Assembly (NCBI RefSeq): GCF_036322805.1
Contig: NZ_AP027272.1
Coordinates: 4,030,001 to 4,094,000, forward strand
Reading direction: 5' to 3'
DNA length: 64,000 nt
DNA from: Planctobacterium marinum
GTDB taxonomy: Bacteria > Pseudomonadota > Gammaproteobacteria > Enterobacterales > Alteromonadaceae
The notes beneath the pieces were generated by a model that was not told the origin of the DNA, searched no databases, and saw only the letters and a list, made by a program, of their open reading frames with translations. The position numbers were made by a program, and so were the translations under genes. Positions 58,070 through 64,000 of the stretch are shown piece after piece (position 1 is the first letter of the stretch; each line of letters begins with the position of its first letter).

Positions 58070-58718
58070 CATTTTCTCCCAGCACACGACTTATACAGGT
58101 GCGTAACTCATTATAGGCGGCTCGTAACCTGGATTTGGCCGCCTCCAGACTAACCCCAGTTATTTGTGCAACATCACTGCGTGTAAGGTTGCCTTCTTCT
58201 TTGAGCAAAAAGGATTCTAGTTGGGCTTTGGGTAATTTCTGCAAACAACGACTTAAAGCCGCTTTTTGTCTTTTTTGCACAAGATCAGTATCTGCCGTTT
58301 GCCGCCAATCAGATGCCACCTCCTCCCTAGCCTCTGTCTCGGCGATTACGCCAGATACCACCTCAAGGTGTCGAAAGCGATCAATCATCAGGTTTCGGGC
58401 CATCTGATACAACCAGGTTGTAAATTTTGACTCACCTTTGAATTGGCGAATATTGCTCACTACTTTGAACCACAGCTCTTGCATCAGATCTTCTGCGCTT
58501 GTCGAATCCTTTACCTGCCTTAAGATAAAGCGAAAACTTCCACCTTTATGTCTGTTATACAAACATTCAAAAGCGGCAAACTCTCCGCTGATATAAGCTT
58601 TTATCAACTCATTATCTTCCAGTGTTAGCCATTGGTTTTCCGCCACTTGCATTCCTTTTAACTGCTCTTCTTTCTCATTAACTGTAACGCGATATAGCAT
58701 GATTAAAGATTCGACCAC
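58062..58718 (-). CDS. ECF-type RNA polymerase sigma factor
   Basis: The 218-residue protein has sigma region 2 (about 45-110: FECLYNRHKGGSFRFILRQVKDSTSAEDLMQELWFKVVSNI then FTTWLYQMARNLMIDRFRH) and region 4 (about 150-205: LSRCLQKLPKAQLESFLLKEEGNLTRSDVAQITGVSLEAAKSRLRAAYNELR). It lacks a region 3, as expected for ECF factors. The N-terminus is longer than usual; starts at 58718 (GTG), 58700 or 58652 are all possible. It begins 11 bases after the vWA lipoprotein gene and overlaps the anti-sigma gene, so the three form an operon. Confidence 0.9.
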   Translation of the reverse strand: MVESLIMLYRVTVNEKEEQLKGMQVAENQWLTLEDNELIKAYISGEFAAFECLYNRHKGGSFRFILRQVKDSTSAEDLMQELWFKVVSNIRQFKGESKFTTWLYQMARNLMIDRFRHLEVVSGVIAETEAREEVASDWRQTADTDLVQKRQKAALSRCLQKLPKAQLESFLLKEEGNLTRSDVAQITGVSLEAAKSRLRAAYNELRTCISRVLGENDD

Positions 58719-58729
58719 TTACCTACAGA

Positions 58730-60508
58730 TTAGTTTTTGGCACCAACTTTATTTGTCACTGGAGATTGCAGCAATAACCAGGTTTCCATTAGTCGAATAA
58801 ACTCGGCCCTGTAGCCGTGTTCATCTTGCCCTTTTGCCGCCTTGGCATTGCTTATCAAAGCTTTGGCATCCTTGTTTGAAACAAATTTTGAGCCCCGCAT
58901 AAGCTGTCCCAACCCAGCAACACTGTGAGCAAACTTGAAGGCATTGTCGGTATCAGCGAACCCCCGGATTTGCGACAAAGAAACGATTCGTTCAATTTTA
59001 CTACTCGATTCTCCTTGGGGATTTTTATAGCGCAGCTTCACCAAGGCGACTTCGTCACCATTGTCTTTCTCATCGGCAGCAGTTTGATAGCGCAATTCAT
59101 CCACTGAATATTGCTCAGCGCTTTTTAAGGTCAGTTCATACAAGGCGGTAACCGTGTGACCTGCACCTATTTCTCCTGCGTCCACCTTATCGTTGTTAAA
59201 ATCCTCCTTATTTAACTGCCTGTTTTCATAACCTATTAAGCGGTATTCATGCACCACAGCGGGATTAAATTCCACCTGGATTTTCACATCTTTGGCGATC
59301 ACCTGCAGCGTACCTGTTAACTGCTCCACCAGCACTTTTCGGGCTTCGTTAATATTGTCAATGTAAGCCGCATTGCCATTGCCTTTATTAGCGAGCTGCT
59401 CGGTTAGGTGATCATTATAATTGCCGCTACCAAATCCCAACACAGAAAGTGTCACTCCGGTTTCACGCTGCTTTTCGATGAGGCCCATCAGCGCCTCGTG
59501 ATCCGTGGTACCCACATTAAAGTCGCCATCTGTTGCTAACAGTACTCGATTAATCCCATCTTTTTTAAACGCCTTTTGCGCCATCTGGTACGCCAGTTGA
59601 ATACCACTGGCGCCATTGGTGGATCCACCGGCTTGCAACTTCTCCAAGGCCTGCACAATGCTTAATGTGTCATCTCCGGATGTGGGCTCTAGCACCACAC
59701 CTGATGCGCCAGCATACACCACTATCGCGACACTATCTCGGGCGTCCAATTGTTTGCTTAACATAGTGAGCGCGCGTTTTAGCAAAGGCAGTTTATTGTC
59801 CGCAGACATGCTACCAGACACGTCCAATAAAAAGACCAGATTGGATGCTTTGCGCTGTGCATTAGACACCTGCTTGCCAGATAACGCCACCCGCAGAATG
59901 TGCTTGTTGTTGTCTAACGGACTTTCAGCAATGCTGGTATCCACATAAAATGGCGCATCGTCTTTAGGTTGAGGATATTCGTAGGAAAAATAATTGATCA
60001 TCTCTTCAAGACGGATTGCGTCTTTAGGTGGCGTCATTCCCTGGTTCAGCATACGTCGAACGTTTGCATAACTGGCGGTATCAACATCTACAGAAAAGGT
60101 AGATAAAGGCTGCTCTGCCACAGTCCAGACACCATTTTCAGGAGTGTGTTGATAGGTTTCTGTATTGTGCTCACTAACTACAGCATCAGCCATGAGCATG
60201 CTGCTCGTTACAGCCATTTTATTTAGCTTACCGGCCCGGCTTCTGACAACGGGCTTTGATGGCATGGACGCTGACTGCGGCTGACCTACTTCGGCCAACG
60301 TCAACATTTCCTGTGCAGGATGCGTTACTGACTGGTCTGACGATGAGTTCGCAACAGTTTGTGTTTCAACGGCTTCATTGCCCGGCGATGTCTCTTGCGT
60401 TTTTTTATCTGAGCTGGAGCAGCCTGCGAGTAAACCTCCCACGACAACAGCAACAAGAGATACTTTATGTAGGCCTTTCAAGGCTGAGGGTAGTTGGCGA
60501 TTATGCAT
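58730..60508 (-). CDS. von Willebrand A domain lipoprotein (YfbK-like, DUF3520)
   Basis: The 592-residue protein has a lipoprotein signal with lipobox LAGC (Cys near 30) and a low-complexity linker to about 130. A conserved PLSTFSVDVDTASYANVRRMLNQG segment follows (the von Willebrand-associated N-terminal domain). The vWA domain (about 220-400) has a complete metal-ion adhesion site, DVSGSMSADN, with a later ATDGDFNVG. The C-terminal domain matches DUF3520 (about 410-585). Proteins of this build are thought to be envelope metal-dependent binding proteins; E. coli YfbK is a relative of unknown function. It is the first gene of an operon with an ECF sigma and an anti-sigma factor, so it may be part of the signal input or output of that stress system. 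Confidence 0.9.
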   Translation of the reverse strand: MHNRQLPSALKGLHKVSLVAVVVGGLLAGCSSSDKKTQETSPGNEAVETQTVANSSSDQSVTHPAQEMLTLAEVGQPQSASMPSKPVVRSRAGKLNKMAVTSSMLMADAVVSEHNTETYQHTPENGVWTVAEQPLSTFSVDVDTASYANVRRMLNQGMTPPKDAIRLEEMINYFSYEYPQPKDDAPFYVDTSIAESPLDNNKHILRVALSGKQVSNAQRKASNLVFLLDVSGSMSADNKLPLLKRALTMLSKQLDARDSVAIVVYAGASGVVLEPTSGDDTLSIVQALEKLQAGGSTNGASGIQLAYQMAQKAFKKDGINRVLLATDGDFNVGTTDHEALMGLIEKQRETGVTLSVLGFGSGNYNDHLTEQLANKGNGNAAYIDNINEARKVLVEQLTGTLQVIAKDVKIQVEFNPAVVHEYRLIGYENRQLNKEDFNNDKVDAGEIGAGHTVTALYELTLKSAEQYSVDELRYQTAADEKDNGDEVALVKLRYKNPQGESSSKIERIVSLSQIRGFADTDNAFKFAHSVAGLGQLMRGSKFVSNKDAKALISNAKAAKGQDEHGYRAEFIRLMETWLLLQSPVTNKVGAKN

Positions 60509-60650
60509 TTTTTCACCTGTTAGTTTTACAATAATTACAGATACAGACGAGGCAAAATCGAAAAGGGGTTTTATTTTTTAAATCTTTTTCAAAATGACAA
60601 GATACGATGCCGATTTTCATCGACACCGCCAGTTTGCTGCGAACCTTTAA

Positions 60651-63600
60651 TTATTGGATTTGCTCCTTTCGGGCCTGCTCAGAGCTCAGGCGCACACGCT
60701 GTACAAAAACTTCTGCAGTTGCATTCGTATTTCTGGCACTGGAGCTATCGCCAATTTGTACTTCCATTCGGGTCATTACCGGTGCAGCCAAGGGCATGTC
60801 GCCAGTATTGCGCCCGAATTGTATGCGCTCTATTTCGCCATCGCTGGAACGCAGAATATATTGCAACTGCGTTGACGGTCTGCGCACCGCAACATCCGCC
60901 TTACCGTCACCATCATAATCAGCAGGGATGGGGATATCTTGCGCTTGAAGGCCAAACTGAATACGCTGAATCTCGCCATCGGATGAATTCAAGATATACC
61001 AGAATTGGTTAGAGGGTCTGCGCACTGCAATATCGGCTTTGCCATCACCGTCGTAATCGGCAGGCACCGGGATATCGCCTTCTTGTAACCCAAAGTTATA
61101 GCGCTGTATCTCGCCATCGCTTGAGTTAAGGATATACCAGAACTGATTTGATGGACGGCGTACTGCAATATCTGCCATACCATCTCCATCATAATCTGCG
61201 GGAACGGGAATACCCTCCTCTTGCAATCCAAAGTTAAAGCGCTGGATCTCGCCATCAGATGAATTCAAAATATACCAAAACTGATTTGATGGGCGTCTTA
61301 CGGCGATATCGGTAACGCCATCACCATCGTAATCCGCGGGCACCGGAATATCCTCTACTTGTAAACCAAAATTGAAACGCTGAATTTCGCCATCTGAAGA
61401 ATTTAAAATATACCAGAACTGGTTAGATGGACGGCGTACCGCCACGTCAGCAATTTTGTCGCCATCAAAATCACCGCTGACGGTAATGTCTCCCTCGTCT
61501 CTGCCAAATTGAACTCGCTGGATATTATTATCAGACGAGTTCAAAATATACTGAAAATGGGTATTGGCGCGCCTCACGCCGACATCAGCCATACCATCGC
61601 CATCATAATCATACGCCACAAATAGACTATCTTGATCACCGCCGCCATCGCCGCCATCGCCGCCATCGCCGCCATCGCCGCCACCGTCGCCACCGTCGCC
61701 ACCGTCACCGTCGCCATCACCGCCATCGCCGTCACAATTAGTGCTGAGAGTATTATCTAGCGGAGCACAGTCATTGCCATCTGCCACGCCATCGTTATCA
61801 TCATCGGAGTCTTGATTATTCCCCACCGTATCGCTATCGGTATCCAGGCTTTCATTTTCGTTATAGGGAAAGGCATCTTCGCTATCAATAACACCGTCAG
61901 CATCAATATCATTAGCGTTACTGGCATCTCTGGGACTCGCGTCAGAAACATCATCAATTCCGTCATTATCGTCATCCGTGTCGTTCAGGTTATTGATGCC
62001 ATCACCATCAAAATCATCACTGTCATCAGATAGTGACTGGCAGCTGCCAAACGGAAAAAAGTTTTCAATTCCCCAACTCTCAACTGCCTTTACGTCCTGG
62101 CAACTGAGAGAGCTTTGATTAAACTGCAAGAATGTAAGCTGGTCTTGCAAATGAGCAATGGGACGCATAGACGTCATCAGTAAATTGCGCACATCTAACT
62201 GACGCATACTGCGCATGTTCTGGAACACCTCTAGAGTAGTATCATTGCTGCCATCCATGCTAAAAGTATTGAGATTGGGAAAGTTCTCTAATCCGTTTAT
62301 GGTTTGAATATCGTAATCGGTTGTACACACTAAAAATCCCACTTGGGCGTTGGTGATAGCATCAGGGAACTTATCAGTGATGCAGCTTGCTAGCGCACTA
62401 TCCTCCAGTAAGGCTCGAGCATCGCCAACAGACAAAGTGATCTCATCATTGTGAATTAAAGAGATTTCTTCCTTTACTTGATTAACCGCATAAACCGCAT
62501 CTGCGCCATCATCCTGCTCTCGGTCTACGCCACAGGTAAAACTATCCACACAAGTTAAATCGGGTGAAGAAAAAACTGCTACCCCAGAAGCAGAGCCAAA
62601 CTCACTAGGATAGGCCATCACTGTAGTGAATTCATCCACCACGCCATAACCGCGACCAAAGGTAAACACAGTACCCTCGCTTCCTTGACGCAACGAATGA
62701 CCTAATCCCATATTGTGTCCTAACTCATGGCCCAAAGTATCATAGCCACAAAACTGTGAAGTTGAACCAAAGGTGGTAAAAGCAGCGGTTACATTAACCG
62801 CGTAGTCATAATTAAAAGATTGATTTTCGTCACCATTCAACCATCCTTGACCACACAGGCCCTCAGGCAGGTCCTTAAGCATCACCACTATAAAATCAGC
62901 AGAGTTAGCCACTCTCGCTTGCCAAATGGGGGTAAGTAGGGAGTCGGGAATATCACCATCAGTGGAGTCTTCCCCGCCATTATTGGAAAGGTTATCCAGA
63001 ATTTGATCGGCACTGAAGGACTCAAGGCTGGCGCTAATAATATTGGCGACCTGCATCTGAATATCCATTCCACTTGCTGCATAAATGGCGTTGTTTGCTG
63101 CGGCGTACTCAGAAATAGTATCCTCGTAGCTTTCATGTGCTTGAATAAACTCGTCAGTCACGACAAATAGCACCCTGAAAGTGAGGTCACCCGCAGCCAT
63201 GCTGGAAGTTCTGGATGCATGCTTATGAGATTGTTCTCTAGATGGAAGTGGTTGTTCTGATACACCAAATTGATTTAATCCAGACGGGCTTTGCGGCACG
63301 CGGTAATCCGGGTGTTCTCCACCCATCTTGTATTCTTTGATTAGCTTGCCACCTGTAATCCGAAAGGTACCGAATTCTGTAGGTATCCAGGCTGAAAGCT
63401 TGCCATTACGCAAAAACAGTTGAACGTTCGGCAACCTGGGAGAAGCCTTGTTTTTGGCCGACCAAATTCTGGTTTTACCTTGCATTCTGGAGCGTATTAG
63501 TTGCACCTCAAGTGCACGCGAAAACACCGGTAGTTGCAGTGCCATTCCGGGTTTGAGTTTAAGCAACACCTCCTCATTAACAATCAACTGCGAAGTAACG

Positions 63601-63743
63601 TTGCCTTGCCCTTTCAGCTGTTCACTACTGAAGTTAGTGACAAGCTGCCACAGTTGGGGGGATTCTTCTGCCTGAGATAAGGCACTAAGCAAAACCAGTA
63701 AAATGAAAGCAGCGTTGCGCATAAGTCGCTTTTTAAAATCCAT
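60651..63743 (-). CDS. Secreted metzincin metalloprotease with calcium repeats and six-unit module
   Basis: The 1030-residue protein starts at ATG 63743 with AAAGGA seven bases upstream and has a signal peptide (to about 25). A propeptide-like region (about 26-185) precedes a reprolysin-like catalytic domain (about 190-440). That domain holds the zinc site HELGHNMGLGH (near 338-348) and a Met-turn VMAYP near 373. A leucine-rich-like region follows, then DxDxDG calcium repeats (about 570-670) and a Gly-Asp linker. The six-unit DYDGDG module (about 708-990) is next, and a basic tail ends the protein. The domain order suggests a secreted protease that docks through the module. Its substrate is unknown. 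Confidence 0.87.
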   Translation of the reverse strand: MDFKKRLMRNAAFILLVLLSALSQAEESPQLWQLVTNFSSEQLKGQGNVTSQLIVNEEVLLKLKPGMALQLPVFSRALEVQLIRSRMQGKTRIWSAKNKASPRLPNVQLFLRNGKLSAWIPTEFGTFRITGGKLIKEYKMGGEHPDYRVPQSPSGLNQFGVSEQPLPSREQSHKHASRTSSMAAGDLTFRVLFVVTDEFIQAHESYEDTISEYAAANNAIYAASGMDIQMQVANIISASLESFSADQILDNLSNNGGEDSTDGDIPDSLLTPIWQARVANSADFIVVMLKDLPEGLCGQGWLNGDENQSFNYDYAVNVTAAFTTFGSTSQFCGYDTLGHELGHNMGLGHSLRQGSEGTVFTFGRGYGVVDEFTTVMAYPSEFGSASGVAVFSSPDLTCVDSFTCGVDREQDDGADAVYAVNQVKEEISLIHNDEITLSVGDARALLEDSALASCITDKFPDAITNAQVGFLVCTTDYDIQTINGLENFPNLNTFSMDGSNDTTLEVFQNMRSMRQLDVRNLLMTSMRPIAHLQDQLTFLQFNQSSLSCQDVKAVESWGIENFFPFGSCQSLSDDSDDFDGDGINNLNDTDDDNDGIDDVSDASPRDASNANDIDADGVIDSEDAFPYNENESLDTDSDTVGNNQDSDDDNDGVADGNDCAPLDNTLSTNCDGDGGDGDGDGGDGGDGGGDGGDGGDGGDGGGDQDSLFVAYDYDGDGMADVGVRRANTHFQYILNSSDNNIQRVQFGRDEGDITVSGDFDGDKIADVAVRRPSNQFWYILNSSDGEIQRFNFGLQVEDIPVPADYDGDGVTDIAVRRPSNQFWYILNSSDGEIQRFNFGLQEEGIPVPADYDGDGMADIAVRRPSNQFWYILNSSDGEIQRYNFGLQEGDIPVPADYDGDGKADIAVRRPSNQFWYILNSSDGEIQRIQFGLQAQDIPIPADYDGDGKADVAVRRPSTQLQYILRSSDGEIERIQFGRNTGDMPLAAPVMTRMEVQIGDSSSARNTNATAEVFVQRVRLSSEQARKEQIQ
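61639..61731 (-). repeat. Tandem GDG-encoding repeat in the metalloprotease gene
   Basis: About ten units of a 9-base repeat (CGCCATCGC and CGCCACCGT variants on the plus strand) encode a flexible Gly-Asp linker, GDGGDGGDGG-like. The unit is a multiple of three, so length change would keep the reading frame. The linker sits between the calcium repeats and the six-unit module. Confidence 0.8.
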
Positions 63744-63904
63744 TGGAGCATCCTTTGTGAAAGCAGGTAAACCTGAAGACGATCTATGAGCAGTTTTTAT
63801 GCACACAAATTTCTGTGTATTTCATCAGGCGGGTATCAGCTACTGCATAATTGTAGTGTCAGAACCTTGTAATTTCCTGCATCTGCGCATAAAAACACTC
63901 AGAT

Positions 63905-64000
63905 TTAAGGTTTACTCTGCTCCAATTCAGCCGCTTCCTCTGCCAGTGCCCGTTCTTTTTCTGCTTCCTCTTCATCCACAATAAGCAATTGTTCCTGCGC
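63905..64000 (-). CDS. C-terminal end of an unidentified protein (5' end outside window)
   Basis: The last 31 residues of a minus-strand gene end in SKP before TAA at 63907-63905. They are strongly charged and helix-prone (DEEEAEKERALAEEAAELEQ), probably a coiled coil. The gene starts beyond base 64000 and cannot be identified. The 161 bases between it and the metalloprotease start are AT-rich and hold nothing else I recognise. Confidence 0.6.
   Translation of the reverse strand, partial: AQEQLLIVDEEEAEKERALAEEAAELEQSKP

Noticed and set aside
60770-61620. Regular repeats of about 138 bases that could be read as a CRISPR-like or satellite array
   Set aside because: They are the coding repeats of the six-unit protein module; the frame is open throughout and the differences between units are largely synonymous or conservative.
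61639-61731. Short tandem GC-rich repeat as possible origin or CRISPR
   Set aside because: The 9-base unit encodes a Gly-Asp linker in frame within the metalloprotease and has no spacers.

Overview
The window is chromosomal DNA of a marine-type gammaproteobacterium, most likely in or near Alteromonadaceae. The evidence is the gene order tRNA-Trp-secE-nusG-rplKAJL-rpoBC, an inosine/guanosine kinase of the gsk family, a 1342-residue RpoB equal in length to the E. coli protein, and a set of very large secreted VCBS-type proteins. This placement rests on gene content and order only.

Layout. (1) 1-1092, minus strand: start of the S10 operon (rpsJ, rplC) with promoter, leader and attenuator. (2) 1174-2118, minus: small accessory genes, including a double-glycine-leader bacteriocin-like peptide and a 56-residue membrane protein just downstream that could be its immunity protein. 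(3) 2298-23109: accessory genes in small units: a GAF-GspE/PilB-type ATPase with an M20 peptidase, a secreted VCBS/Ig-like protein, a double CDGSH protein, a DUF819 membrane protein, a histidine kinase divergent from a periplasmic binding protein, an OmpR-type two-component system with a secreted LamG-like protein, an AraC regulator next to an NTF2/DJ-1 fusion, a retropepsin-like lipoprotein and a DUF2726 protein. (4) 23110-24256: gene-free, hairpin-rich repeat DNA with a displaced copy of the tuf 3' end. (5) 24257-28958, minus: str operon (rpsL, rpsG, fusA, tufA). (6) 29107-29847: a DUF533 gene. (7) 29933-42404, minus: tRNA-Trp, secE, nusG, rplK, rplA, rplJ, rplL, rpoB, rpoC. (8) 42530-43834: gsk. 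(9) 43883-57342: two giant secreted paralogues of about 2300 and 2080 residues, each with its own promoter and a terminator-like hairpin in its leader. (10) 57362-60508, minus: operon of a von Willebrand A lipoprotein, an ECF sigma factor and a putative anti-sigma factor. (11) 60651-63743, minus: a secreted metzincin protease. (12) 63905-64000: the end of a gene running out of the window.

The main theme beyond housekeeping is a six-unit repeat module (unit about 45-54 residues, core DYDGDGKADIAVRRPSN) present exactly once, always with six units, in four large exported proteins. In the two giants the DNA for this module and the C-terminal tail is almost identical while the rest of the genes has diverged, which points to recent gene conversion. 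The second theme is the region 3' of tufA. There a native-looking tuf tail lies downstream of a hairpin element, the present tufA tail has atypical codons, and an inverted 33-bp match to the tail lies next to the terminator. This suggests an element that inserted into the tuf 3' end and restored the gene. The third theme is the compact bacteriocin-like cassette beside rpsJ.
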